From NCBI RefSeq assembly GCF_000204055.1, contig NW_006768787.1, positions 124,001 to 188,000 of the forward strand: a stretch of DNA of 64,000 bases, given 5' to 3'. Positions within the stretch are counted from its first letter, which is position 1. Every line of letters starts with the position of its first letter. The notes under the pieces were generated by a model, which did not search any database, was not told the origin of the DNA, and saw only the letters and a list, made by a program, of their open reading frames with translations. Positions 46,437-59,039 of this stretch are shown piece by piece. The DNA comes from Melampsora larici-populina 98AG31 (lineage: Eukaryota; Basidiomycota; Pucciniomycetes; Pucciniales; Melampsoraceae). Both the position numbers and the translations under genes were made by a program.

Positions 46437-47711
46437 AAGTAGACATCATTTATCAGAAGTTGAGTGTTTTTTTGAATTGTATACAGGTGAGAACGTATCT
46501 TTAGTTTGTAGGATATGTAGTACATTTTACAAAAACAAAAACATAATCTTATCAGCTGCCCAAAGAATCTATTTAGTATCTTTTCTATCTTTTCTATAGT
46601 TTTTATCTTTTCCACATTTTTTTTCAATCGTTTGTTTGTTTGTTGTTGTACAGCAAAAGTGATTTTGTAGGTTATTCAGTTTTAATCGTTTGCTTTGTAA
46701 AGTCATCAAATCTTAAATTTCAATCATTTAGTCCAAAATAAATGTTGTTGATCACTTGAGTGTTCAGGTGGTAAACTTGTTCAAGACTGTGGTAGTGTTC
46801 AACTCAATATGGGGTCAAAATGCAGTACATGTATACAGTGAAGTGGAGAGGTACCCTAGACCCTACAATCCATTTTCAAAAGCACATAGTGAAAATCTTG
46901 TTAGCTAAATTCACCCCATGCAAATTGCTAAATTAACGTTCCTCCTCAGAGCGCGCGCGTCCTTCGGAGCTTGCGGAGGAGGGACTTACGACTAATCGGA
47001 ATGTTTCGTGTGATGCCAATTGCAAATTTGCGTCTTTCAGCAATATTTGGCCAGGATCAACACTAACCATGCGACGATCAACTGGCACGATCATCAATAT
47101 CAAAAATCTGAAGAGGCCAAGTTCCCCCAAGGCATCTGGTCAAACATGACAGGAGTCCAAAACAATGCTTTAACTTCAAGCTTCACTGAAAAGGTGTCAC
47201 TCTTGAGGTGATCTTATGTAGTCCCTTTGGATGCAATAATTCCAGAAATTTATCAGGGTATTTTCTTGATCAGCCTTGGCCAGAGGAATTAGATTGAGCT
47301 CTCAGAAATGTGGAACACTTTCATTGAGATGGACAGAGATTGGGAAGAACAGATATGATCAACTCTTTATATTATCTCATGAACTTGTCGCAAATGCTTT
47401 ACTGTCAACCCTTTTATCTTGCTCTAAGGGATGTGGGTGGTTCTCTTCCTCAGCGGCCAAAAGGAAAGAAGCAAAGAGTGATGGGCACCCGGAATCCTGA
47501 TAAATAAACTTTCCCTGATAAATAAGTTTCATGTGTTTTAAGAGGTTCTTGTACTCCGTGTCACGTGATAGACTTATACTCAAGCGCGTTTTTGTTTGCC
47601 AAAACTCGAAAGAATCAAATCCAACTCATCGTCGTCGTGTCTCAGTCTCCATCGCTTCCTGACCATCTCACTTCAACACCCTCGATATCTTGATAGAAAT
47701 TTACCGAGATC
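46437..47711. other. intergenic between caleosin and PIF1 genes
   Basis: No gene is supported. A small hairpin-forming segment (cctcctcagag ... cggaggaggg) lies at about 46943-46984. A 14-bp direct repeat ctgataaataa(a/g) lies at about 47498 and 47516. Confidence 0.35.
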
Positions 47712-50101
47712 ATGAATCCACTTCGACCATCCAACATACAGAATCGCACATTGGCTCCGCCCAGTGCAAACGAAGCTGTTCAAAAGCGCACTTCAGGGAC
47801 GGTCTCATCATTACAACGCAAATGGTCAACGCCTACATTGAATGTCAATCATTCCCCACCGTCTTCACAAAATCGTATCATGTCATCATCTCAACCTTCT
47901 TGGCAAGCAAATGAATCTGAGTGGCCTCCATCTTCGCCGCCCAAACCCAAACCAAAGGCCAGCGTGAATATGCCGTATCAGAATCCCACCAAATCAAATG
48001 CAACCCACGACAAACCAAACTCTAGCACATCGTCTACTTCAAAAACAGCCATTCGCACAAAAACTGGATTTCAAGCCAACAGTACAGTCATGCAGACGAT
48101 TGCTCAGCGGGCACCTAACAAACCTAAACCGACCGCCAAACGTGACTTCCCATGGGATGTCGGAGGTCCTAATGCCAAAAAGTTGGCTGGAGCTTCTCGC
48201 GTCCCTATGTCTATGGGGACGAGCCAACTGGGAAATCCCAAGCTTAGCATTTCGGCCAAAGTAAGAACAAGCTTCTTTCTATTTTTGCTCTCCTCACATT
48301 GATTTGAATATCCGACTCCAGGTCTCTCTTTCAAAAGAACAACAAGCTGTCCTTGATCAAGTCTTGAAAGGAGAATCCGTCTTCTTCACCGGTTCTGCGG
48401 GTACAGGGAAATCTGTACTTCTTCGTCATATTATAGCCGCCCTCAAGCTGAATTACAAAAGTAAAGCCGATGCGGTAGTTGTGACGGCATCAACCGGTAT
48501 GGCAGCTTGTGCGATTGGTGGGACTACCATACATTCTTTTGCTGGCATTGGAATTGCTATAGAATCGCCCGATCTACTGGTCTCCAAGGTCAGAAAGAAC
48601 AAGAAAGCGGTCTCGAGATGGACACGTACAAGGGTGTTGATAATTGACGAAAGTAAGCTTCATATACAAGTGGCCTTGTGATGGAAACTTGTCAATCAAA
48701 ACTGATCTTTATCTTCACAGTATCGATGGTCGACGGTGATCTGTTTGACAAACTTGCTTACGTAGCTCAAAAGATGAAGCGCTCAGACAAGCCTTTTGGA
48801 GGGATCCAAGTTTGTTTTTAAAAGGCTTTGATATGCTAGCTCAGGGCCGCGTTCACTGACTAAGGTCTCGTTGACACAGCTTGTCATTGCTGGAGACTTT
48901 TTCCAACTTCCACCGGTTTCTAAGGGCAATGCATCTTTTGCATTTAACGCCAAACGTTGGAAGGAATGTATCTCCCACACTGTTAATCTCACGCAGGTGT
49001 TTCGACAGAAGGATTCAAGTGAGCCTCATATAATTGATACACCGCTCTGTGGTTCATCTCTGACTCTGACATATAATCATCGACTACTAGCATTTGTGGA
49101 TATGTTGAACGAGATGCGAATGGGAACCCTTTCGAGCTCTTCAATTCAAAAATTTCGTGCACTGTCACGAGAAATCAAGTATGATGATGGGATCATGCCG
49201 ACTGAGCTTTATCCAACTCGCCACGAGGTTGAAAAATCGAACTTGGGTAGACTTACTGCTCTCAATGCCGAAACTGTGACGTATATATCCCTCGACTCGG
49301 GCAAAGGGACCCCTGAGCAGCGCGCGAGAGACCTTAATAACATGATGGCCGTCGATAAGTTGGTTTTGAAGGTGGGTGCTCAGGTAATGATGATCAAAAA
49401 TCAAAGTTCCGAGGATGGTCCAGCTTGGCTGGTGAATGGATTAGTAGGCAAGGTGGAGAGTTTCGAAGAGGTTGGTAGCACTACCAACGCGGCAGGTGAA
49501 GGAGATTCTTGTGATGAATCGTCGACTGGCAAAACGGCACGAGGCTTAAAGCAGCCGATTAAATCCGCCGCCTCGTCTGCCGCAACTGGTACCCGGAATC
49601 GCTTTCCAGTAGTTGCTTGGAGATTGCCGACTGGTCGTATAGAAAAAACAATGGTCGAACATGCAGAATTCAAAGTTGAGAATGCCGAAGGGGAGGTACA
49701 ATCCAAACGAGTACAGGTGAGATACCCATAAATCGAACCGCATGATCTGATCGGATGAAACGTGGACGCGTAGACTGATATTTCCCGAATCTACTTCGTT
49801 GTTAGCTCCCATTGATCTTGGCTTGGGCAATGTCAATCCATAAAAGTCAAGGTCAGACCTTGAGCCGAGTGAAGGTGGATCTAGGCAAAGTGTTTGAAAA
49901 AGGTTTGCGCTGTCTTTTCCTAAAATTAAACTTGTGCAGTACTTGTTCTGATCTTTGATGATTTTATCAGGACAAAGTTATGTGGCTTTATCCAGAGCGA
50001 CTTCATTGGAAGGATTACAGGTTTTAAGATTTGAACCTCATAAAGTCATGGCACATCCAGAAGTTATCAAATGGAGTAAAAGCCTGTTGACCATCCATTG
50101 A
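47712..50101 (+). CDS. PIF1: PIF1-family 5'-3' DNA helicase, 653 aa
   Basis: Seven exons keep phase: 47712-48260, 48322-48652, 48721-48809, 48880-49018, 49091-49716, 49806-49902 and 49971-50101. After a Ser/Pro-rich N-terminus (1-183) comes the SF1B core. It shows LSKEQQAVL, Walker A GSAGTGKS (207-214), and LIIDEISM rebuilt across an intron. [15 protein letters not shown] and the RecD-like end SIHKSQGQT and YVALSRAT follow. PIF1 helicases unwind G-quadruplexes and R-loops and act at telomeres, rDNA and in mitochondria. No clear mitochondrial presequence is seen, though the N-terminus is basic. It is not a Helitron protein: no Rep domain is present. Splicing rebuilds every motif, so the model is firm. 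Confidence 0.93.
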
Positions 50102-50996
50102 AACCATCTTTTGTTTTACGTTTTTTGTGCGCCTGAAGTTTGTTTCTTATTGAAGTTTAGAAATATCATTTACCCTCTTATCGTGGTGGGCTTTCTATCA
50201 TAGGTCCTTTCTGCCTTCTTTCTTCTTCTCTTCATATCTTATTCACCCATTATTCAAGATGTACCAATAGTTCTGAGTAAAACTTATCATAATTAGATGC
50301 AATATTCAAGATTCATTCAACCAATGTCAGAAGGAGGAACACGACCGCAGCTCGAGCTCGGTGAAGCTCTGATAGTGCATCTGTGAACCACTCTAGGCCT
50401 ATATCAACACAAATGTCACAGAGGTACATTGTGTACACATACCCATATATGCCACCGCAATCATGACCTCGGAGTAGGCCGTGATAGCTTTTTTGACAAA
50501 TAATGTTGATAGTGAACGAAGCAGTTGTTATCTATTTATAAGCTCGTAACTTTGAGCACGTCCCCGTTGATCAAAGAACCCCCGAATTCTGTCGATTTGC
50601 TGTGAGCAGGCCCCAGTTTTCAATCTCGACCATTGCCGACGTTTCCCCGGCCAGATCAACATCCAACAAGATGGATATTTCGATTTACTCAACATCTAGA
50701 TTTATAGTCAACACTGTGAACTCTCTTTATTATTTGTTCAAGTCCGTTCGTCCCCCCAGTTTTTTTCTGACTTGTATGTACTCTCATCACGAACGGATTC
50801 ATTGCTTTACTGCCCACGAATCAAATCTTCACATCAAGCCTCCTGGGCAAGTCAGAAGTTCGACTTTTTTGTGGCAGCGTGGAAACGAGCAGCTATGAAC
50901 CCATAATCCGACCGAGCGCCTTGACCTGCCCGATTGTAACATAATGTATGTATGTACTTCTGTGAGATTTTCTCAGGTGGATTTTCTCACTAGATA
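50102..50996. other. 3' flank and intergenic
   Basis: PIF1 3' flank, then sequence with no recognisable gene up to the MITE. Confidence 0.4.
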
Positions 50997-51163
50997 CAGT
51001 CGACTCTGATATAACCGATACCCAAAAAATTGTATCAGTTTTCACGGAGTATCGGTTTTGTCAGAGCCAACTTCACTGAAAATTTTAAAAAAATGGCCGA
51101 AAATTATCGGTTTTGCCGAGATTATCGGTTTTGACAGTGTATCGGTTATATCAGAGTTGACTG
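50997..51163. mobile_element. 167-bp Tc1/mariner-like MITE
   Basis: Terminal repeats of 25 bp with one mismatch (CAGTCGACTCTGATATAACC and inverse) are flanked by TA on both sides. ATCGGTTTTG occurs three times inside. No coding capacity. Confidence 0.85.
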
Positions 51164-51183
51164 TACACCACGGGTCAACTCTT

Positions 51184-51448
51184 TGACAGGCCTGATATCG
51201 AACCGATCTCCAAATTTTTGATATCGGATTGATCCCGAGTTGAGATCGGTTCGATATCGAGACCTGATGATTAGATTCCGCTGACAGCCAGTCGACAGAG
51301 CTCTGGCGTTCCTCACACCTGCTGGGGCCGGTGAGGGCTGGTGATACCGACATAAAATCGATATCGACAATTTGTATATCGAATTGATATCGAATCGATA
51401 TCAAATGGACATCGGGGCAGATGACCTCGAATTGATATCAGCCCTGAC
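51184..51448. repeat. GATATC-rich inverted-repeat element
   Basis: The ends, GACAGGCCTGATATCGAACC and the inverse of GATATCAGCCCTGACG, are imperfect inverted repeats. A 17-bp perfect inverted pair (gatatcgaaccgatctc and inverse) forms a stem at about 51194-51260. GATATC and ATCGATATCG motifs recur in the right part. It starts about 20 bp after the neighbouring MITE. Superfamily unknown. Confidence 0.45.
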
Positions 51449-52213
51449 GCCTGAAGTTATTCTACCTGAAGGATCTGCTACAACTATGAGAAATCTCTCT
51501 ACTGTCACAGAGAGATTGAGAGTTTGAAATCTGAGTTTGACATTTGGAAATTGAAATGGACAAGAATTTCCAACTCCGCAAAGGACATGTGTCGAATTAG
51601 AAATTTGTGATTCTCGAATCCGCAGTTGCGAGGAATATCCGCATAAGTGTAAATAGGTACCGGACTCGGAGGGCCGTGGTGCCGAAGGCACAGGGACCGG
51701 GTGCAAGGACTGACAAGATTGAATGAGTCTTGTGACGGAATGCGCCGGATGTGAATCAACGGCGCGAGGTCCGATGGCAAATGGCTGGTAAATGGCCGGC
51801 AACTTTGCAAGGGAATCGCAGATTCCCCTATCACAGCGGATTCAGCATATCCTGTAAAGGCAAGAATGAGCAACTGGAGAAGGATGGTACTGACGTTGTG
51901 ACAAAAACACAAGGAGCAATTCCTCGGCACGAGTTGCCGCATTCCGCTGGATGTGGCCGTAAGACAGAGGTCAATGGGCCATTGCCACCCATTCCTCGCG
52001 AAAGCGCGTTTGCAAATGGATTCGCATCCACGCTGGACGAGAGGCGTGAATTAGCACAGCAGAAGTTGAATGTGCACAGGGGAGGAGGTGATACAAAGGA
52101 GGGAACTTAGGACTTTGTCGCAAACGAGAGTTGGTACTTGGTTCCTCTCACCGCCGCGTCCTCAACGTCCCTTTCATCTTAGTTCCGCCGAAGGCGGCAA
52201 GCATTAGGACAAC
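51449..52213. other. upstream flank of the MULE gene
   Basis: A GC-richer segment that is open on both strands for over 100 codons (51751-52110 plus, 51505-51942 minus), with no domain in either. Probably transposon 5' sequence. A terminal inverted repeat for the MULE was looked for and not identified. Confidence 0.35.
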
Positions 52214-55200
52214 ATGGCCTCACAGCGGCCTTCGAAACCCAGACAGACGCCCAACTCCCATCCCGACGGGAGCTACGAATTCACTGAGGATACTCCACCG
52301 CTTTCCTCCAATGCCGCCAAGGCTACTCGTACTAGTCGCCACCAGTTCCCCCTCATAGTCAATGTCTATGATTGGCTCCCATTTCCACTCGTAGCCCTTG
52401 CCCCACCCACCCCTGGATTCGACTTCAACCCTTCTTCCAACCGCTTCATCCGTGACACCACCAGGACTCCACCTCATTTCCCAGACCCCGTGTTCAGGTG
52501 CACGCTTCCCCAAATACCGGGCATCGTTGACCACGTCACCTTTGCCATGACGTCTTCTTCGCCTTGGACTTACCAAGGCGAACGGCCAAACGGCGTTGCC
52601 CACCTTCTCACCGGCGTATTGGAAGGCCAAACGGGACCCAACCCATCTAAGCCGGGCCCCAAACGCCGTCACGACTGGACCCGAACTTACCTCTGTACCT
52701 CGAATGGTAATCCTTCTCGCCAAACAAAGGTTACCAAATCGGATCGCACCCGCCATTCATCTGGAAGTAACCGAGTGCGATGTCCTGCAAAATTCTACAT
52801 TCGAAAAACCCTTGACGGCTACTACGAATTCGAATGGTTTTGGCAACACGAAAATCACAATCCATACTCTTTGGCCGACATGCGTAACAAACGCCTCCCG
52901 GATGCTGTCAGCCAGTGGTTGGACGACAAGGTCGTATCGGGATTATCTTATGCCAGCATTAAGCTCCTCAATCGTTGCCCGGATTTATTTCCGGTAAGTG
53001 ACTCATACAACTGGTTTTTAAACCTTGCTACGCAAACACTGATTGCCACTTGTAACGTCTTAGGAGGAAGGCGATGCCCTCACCGCCGTCCCAGAGGGCT
53101 TCAATATCAAGTATTCCGATGTACGGAACCGTATTCGCAAGCGTGCCAACCGCATTGCCACTCTAGCGAACTGCCCTCTAGCCTCAATTCAAGCATGGCT
53201 CCACCGTCTCACGGAACGCGGATGGCACGTGTACAACGACATACGCGTCACGCACAATCGAATCCATGTAGGATTCTTTTCCCCGTGGCAGCGTCAACAA
53301 CTTCTCCGCCATGGCGGAGACGTAGTCTGTTTCGATTCTACGCACAACGTATGCCAGAGCATCGAAATCCCCGGTTGGAGGAAGGTCAAACTCACCTTCA
53401 TCACGCTAGTGATCCGTAACCCTGTTACCGGGAGTGGGATCCCCGTCGCATGGTTTTTTACGTCGGACGAAATGGCGTTAGTATTCCAAGATCTCTTTCG
53501 TTTTGCAAGACGCTTACCGTAGTCCTCCCTAGAACTACCATTACTTCCTTCCTCACATGGCTCAAGAACGACTTCCAACTTGCACCTACCGCCTTTATGA
53601 CTGACTGCGCGTTGGCGTATAAGAAGGCTATTGCCGACACATATCGCTCCTTCCGCACACCTCCCAAACACTACTACTGCCTGTTTCATGTATCACGCGC
53701 CATCCGCGCGAAGGCCGATAAACTCGTGAGTCACATCCATTTATTTCGAAACCAAACCAATACTGAGGCCATCCATGAAATAGCTGCCTGAAGAACCGGC
53801 ACGCGACATGCACATGGACGCTATGGAAGTTATAAACGCGACACAATGGCAGGACAGATGGCAACGATTCAAGCGGGACTATCGAGAACTATGTCCCGCA
53901 TTCGTACAGTACTTCCAAGACCAGTGGGTCGTTCAATTCGAACACTGCATGATCTCTCAACGTTTGGTCCCCATTCAAGGCATTCACACAAACAATTATA
54001 ATGAATCTTGGCATCGTGTCTTCAAGACCAACTTCATCAGCCGCGCCAAAGTGGCGCGGATCGACATAGTCATTCATATCTTGGTCGAAGACGTCGAGCC
54101 TGAATATCGACAACTCTTTCTCACTACAACTCTCGGATTTCGACAACAGCGCACCAACAAATTCCAAAACGTTGCCAAAGGCATCGCCGACAGCTATACC
54201 GACAAGGAAATCGCCTGCCTAGGTGTTATCGTAGACAAAATATCACCCACGGAGGTAAGCACCGTGAACCCACTTCATTATTGACTTCGTACTTACAACA
54301 ACTGCAGCGCACGATGTCCAGTTTCACCAGGCCTCGGATGGCCACGTACCGTTTGGTCTTAACTCCGCCTGAGGGCGGACGCATGGGCTCTGTCAACAAC
54401 TGTACATGCCCTCACTTCGCTGCCCATAAATCGGCTTGCAAACATATGTATGTCCTGGCCCGCCAAGAGAAGCTCAACATTTGCGAGACGACCCTACAGA
54501 ACGTCGACGACGGGATCTCCAACTTCGAACCCCAGAAAATTACAATTCCCATCAGCAAATTCGTTGTCATCCCTAACAAAGACAGTGGCAGTACGTCTAC
54601 ATCCAGCAACCCCGTCTCACCTGCACCACCCCCCGTCCCCTACCGGTCCACCTCCGGCATGGCTAGAACACCTTCCATGATTGGCGTCCCTCCGAGCGAA
54701 GCTCGTTACGCCATTAGTCCACCAGCGCCGTACCCACCCCATTGGCATTCCCAATCCGAAGGCATCCTAATGCAAATGCCAAACCTCGAACCAGCAGGCG
54801 AAACCACGATTCAAGAGCGGCAACTATCTGAGCACCCTGTACCTCAACACCACCGGCGAGAATCCGACTCCTACGTCGCCCGCCTCTTCTACGATCCCCA
54901 TGCTCAGCATTCCACGCCACCGTACGGTCATCCTAACAACCACCCACCTCCACCTTGCCCGTTACCCACACCTCACGTCCTCGCAAACGCCACGAACGGC
55001 GCAGGACCACACCAACTCGGTGTGCCAGGCCAACCTTTGTCCATCGAAACGATGCCACCTCCGTTACAGATGCCGAACCCTCCCAGAGTGCCGCCCTTGA
55101 CTAATCCATTATCACTTGCCACATCCAACGCTACCTTCGCACCACCACACGACGCGATAATCAACCATCGACAATCTCATATTTCTCACGTGTCACATGC

Positions 55201-56103
55201 AAGATCTGTTAGTCGATCGTCGACCGTTTACACGACCCACGAATCCCGTGTTTTAAGCCCTTATTCGGACGTACGACAAGCCCAATACACTCACACCTAT
55301 CCTCCTGCACAATTTTCACCGGCACCTCCACCAATTGAAACGCAAGTCGGCGATAGCGACGTAACAAGGTCGAATCGCCACACCACACCTGCGCCGTCCT
55401 CGTGGCCTTATCCTTCTCCCCCTCCTCCTACACAATTCCAGTTCGAAGCACCGCAACCCCAACTGCTACATGAGCGCCTCTCCCACCTCGCGGCGCATTC
55501 AAATCAACCCACTGCTCGGCAACCAGGTGTCGACAGTCTTTACAAGTCCCCGACACCCGTTAACGCTTCACAGTTATCGGACTTATTTGGAGATCTCCAT
55601 GACGAGACGCTCGCACGCGACCAATCACGGGCAGTTTGCCAAACATCCAGCCGCCCCACAAACATTCCTCCACCTTTTCTCACATCTCGAAGCCGCGCTG
55701 AAGTGTAAGGTTCTGCACAATGTATGTCTTTACGCACTTTTCCGCAGCTAACGTTGGGCATTCTTCAATTAGGCCTCGCCCTCAACCAGTCGCCAGCACC
55801 AGCAAGGTTCAAATCGAAGACCTTCCCCGCACGCCTCATTATGGGCCACCACCCTCCAACTCGCCACCTACCGTTGTCGAAGACCCCCGCGAAGCCCGTA
55901 AAGCACTTAAACGGTTAGCCCTGCGCGAACTATTTCGTTACGCTCGTCTCACGGCCGCGCTGGAGCACAAGTACTCTTCTGAAGACCTCATCACGGATGG
56001 CACTCTCCAAGGTATCGAATTCGCCACTCGCGCTGTACAAGATGGTTACTTCGAAGCCCTCGGGTTGTATTCCGACGGACACCCTACTAAACAAATCCGT
56101 TGA
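52214..56103 (+). CDS. MULE (Mutator-like) transposase with SWIM finger, 1194 aa
   Basis: Six exons keep phase: 52214-52993, 53064-53476, 53533-53725, 53784-54254, 54308-55704 and 55773-56103. The N-terminal region has a FAR1/WRKY-GCM1-type zinc site (RVRCPAKFYI ... FWQHENHNP). The DDE core follows, with Asp351 (DVVCFDSTHN), Asp422 (TAFMTDCALAYKKAI, then CLFHVSRA) and Glu536 (TNNYNESWHRVFK). A SWIM finger CTCPHFAAHKSACKH (Cys651, 653, 663, His665) sits after the core as in other MULEs. Then comes a 450-residue Pro-rich disordered tail of unknown role. Intron 2 (GTTAGT...CTAG, 56 bp) joins DEMA to TTITSF and restores the core exactly. No stop breaks the frame. GC content is higher than in the flanks. 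Confidence 0.88.
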
Positions 56104-56438
56104 AACCTCTACTTCTTTCCAAAGCTCTACGTCTTCATAACGCTAAAGCCAATTTTACCATTTCATGAGCTTCTGCTGTTTCTCATAGACACGTTTCGCT
56201 ACTCCAGTGCCGCTCACTCACTTTTCCGACTCTCGTACCTTACAGGTACAGTCGTTCCCAGATATCTTGGAAATTTTCCAAATTTCTGAAAAACTCGACT
56301 GGAGGGCCGGGTCCGTGCGCTGTCCAGTAGTGTGACATGTAAAGAGAGATGCCAAGTCTCTAGTCGAGGCTGGTCTGTCAATTCCTTCCTCTCATCCTAG
56401 TTCATCTGTTCTTCATTTGACAACTCTGGAACACGACG

Positions 56439-57773
56439 ATGGCCACCCCATTATCGACGATGGCCACCCCAATTTCCCCAATCCTAGGTCTTCTTTCCTC
56501 CTCGTTCCATCCGTCTGCTATTTCACCACTCGATTTCACCTTCCAAAGACCTCGAAACATGCCTTTTCGCCATTACTCCGAGGACCTCAAGTCCTTAGCG
56601 ATTCAAATGGCCATTGAAGGGCACTCACACGCCCATATCAACCGAACGCTGAAGACGAAGATTTCTTACAACTCTTTTGCCAGATGGAAGACATTATACA
56701 TTCGTACCAATCGAGTAATCGCCGATCCCGCAACTTACGGACAAAGAGGTCAACCTCACGCTCTAACTGATGATCATCTTCTGGTATTAAAAGATATTAT
56801 AACTCACTCGCCTCATTTGTATCTCGATGAGATTCAAAAACGCCTCCATCAAATCACCGGCCTCGATATCGGTAGATCGACGATTTCTCGCGCGCTCAAG
56901 ACAAGACTTGGTTTATCCTTACTGGTGACTCGAGGTGTGCACCAGAAGCAATCTTTGGCGGAGCGGGTTAAGTTTATACGACGTATAGCAAATATTCCAG
57001 CGGAATACTTGGTCTTCATCGGTGAGCTGGCCATTGACTTCCGCTGACGTGATCCTCATTCTGACTGGTTTCATCTTCTCACATCGTTATGTAGACGAAT
57101 CCGGCGTGGTGGGACGTGATGCTACCAGGAAGAAGAGCTGGGCTCCAACGGGCACTCGAACCGTCTGTGCCACTCGGTACCAAGAAAACGACCACTGGAC
57201 TATTCTTCCCGCCGTCTGCGAGCAAGGGATGATCGCCGGGACTGTGGTTAAAGGCCCAGTAGAACGAGTACATGTTGAGCTTTTCCTAGCTCGGAAGCTG
57301 GTCAGTCGTGTTTTATGATGTCACAGACGGGTCATCAGTTAATCTAATCTCTGCTTTATGTTGTTTTCCAGCTTCCGGTTATGAATGCATACCCTGCACC
57401 CAAATCGGTCCTCATTTTGGACAACGCCAAGATCCACCACGGCGGGAAGATCGACGAGTTATGTAAAGAGAAGGGAGTCTTATTAATTTACTTACCGGCC
57501 TATTCACCTGATTTAAATCCAATCGAAAAAGCTTTCAATTGCATGAAGAAGAAGTTGCAACGCGAGCAACGCTGGCGGTATGAACACGACAAAGGCGCAT
57601 ATTTGATGGGAGTAGCAGGCCGAGTCATGACGAGGCCTTTGATGCAGCCCCTGATTGTGTCTAGCGGGTATGTGACCCAATATTATTGGGACCGCTACAA
57701 CAGAGACCGTTCGATTAAACATCTATCAAGCCCTTCTTCTCGTGGCTACAAAATATGTGGCCTATCTAAATGA
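56439..57773 (+). CDS. Tc1-like DD34E transposase, 396 aa
   Basis: Three exons (56439-57021, 57095-57300, 57372-57773) keep phase. The N-terminus holds helix-turn-helix DNA-binding segments (SEDLKSLAIQMAIEGHSHAHI; DIGRSTISRALK). Splicing rebuilds VFI-DESGV, giving Asp195. Asp280 is in LILDNAKIHHG, and Glu315 is in YSPDLNPIEKAF, 34 residues later, the Tc1 spacing. The start could instead be Met at 56559 (MPFRHYSEDL), giving 356 residues, closer to the family's usual size. The stretch between the two ATGs contains a duplicated acgatggccacccca. No lesion was found, so the protein may be active. It inserts at TA. Confidence 0.9.
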
Positions 57774-59039
57774 TTGGAAGGCTAACGTCGTCAGGTCCTA
57801 TAAATTTTTCCATGGTACGCTTTATTCTACCGTAAATTTTTCCCTCGATGAGCTCAAGTATTGATCAAGAACGGGTCTTCCTAGACGTCATTGAAAAGAT
57901 AATCAACTTCCTCTGTACCAGTGTACAGAGACAATCAGAACAGAAATATGTAATTGACGCAGGTGGAATCTGTTCAATCAAAGCTTTCGAGATCACATGG
58001 TACGCACTGTAGTTGAAGACAATATATACATTATAAAACAGCTCATAAACACCTGATCGGCCTCTTCAGGCTCGGCCGACAAGCTTTTTCGTATATACTG
58101 AGTCGTCGCCCACAAAAATTTCGAGTTATCTTGAGGTTATTGAAGATCGATCTGGAGAAACAAAGCAAGCGCTGTTTCACACGACGGACGGCTCATAACT
58201 TGCACACAACACTGCGCTCGAAATCAAATCGTGTATTCAAGGGGATTAAATACTGATGAAATATATCGACTCATTTCTATACGTCAGTCAAAGTTTCACA
58301 TCTTTTAGAGGATGAGTAATTTATCTCTGATCTTGCTATCGTCAGGTATAGCTTCTTTGACTAATTCATACCCAAAGGTTTCCAATTATTGTCTAGTTTG
58401 TGATCAATCTGATTTGTAATTTTTTTATTAAGATATTTCAATAATCATATAAGAAAGAAATTCAGTTAATGTAGAGTAACATCATGGATTCATAAAGCGA
58501 CCGCAGATCTGATCCTCTGCGTTTGTGAAAAAACATTCAAGGGGTTTTTACTTTCTAGTTAGCCCTCGTATAGTATATATACTTGAGGAGAGTTAGCAAT
58601 ACAAAAACCAGATTCAGAAATTTCAAATATATGTAGGTGATCTGGGCTCTGCACAGGTGTGAAGCTAGTTCGTCTGAATTATAATTCTACCCATCCGAAA
58701 TATTTAATGGAACCTCATTTATAAGTTCGGGCATTAGTGCAACGGGCTACGGTCGCGTCACTCGCTCCGAAGGAACCTATCTTAAAAAGGGAGAAGATTA
58801 ATAAAATCAACCTGAGTATCCTGTAAAAAAAAGTACAAGAAAGACGGTTCACAGTATGTAGTATCAGAACCACATGTCAAGAATTATTGATCTTGTGGTG
58901 AACCTGGACAAGCATGATTTTGAAGAAAGGTTAATATTGTGGCAAATATCACGGTCTGTATTAATGGTTATGTCAAGGAATACGGAGCCAAAGAAATGTG
59001 AAAGAGATATCAAAAACAGCGTGATGTTTTATCTGTTCA
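57774..59039. other. non-coding interior of Tc1-like element
   Basis: AT-rich, with no gene seen. An inverted motif gccgag/ctcggc (about 58060-58080) is the only notable structure. Confidence 0.35.

Noticed and set aside
47712..50101. Helitron origin for the PIF1-like helicase
   Set aside because: There is no Rep/HUH motif, no TC...CTRR ends were seen, and the gene has seven ordinary host-type exons with a complete stand-alone PIF1 core.
53477..53532. Frameshift in the MULE transposase
   Set aside because: A 56-bp GT-AG intron restores the core in the right phase, so no lesion is needed.
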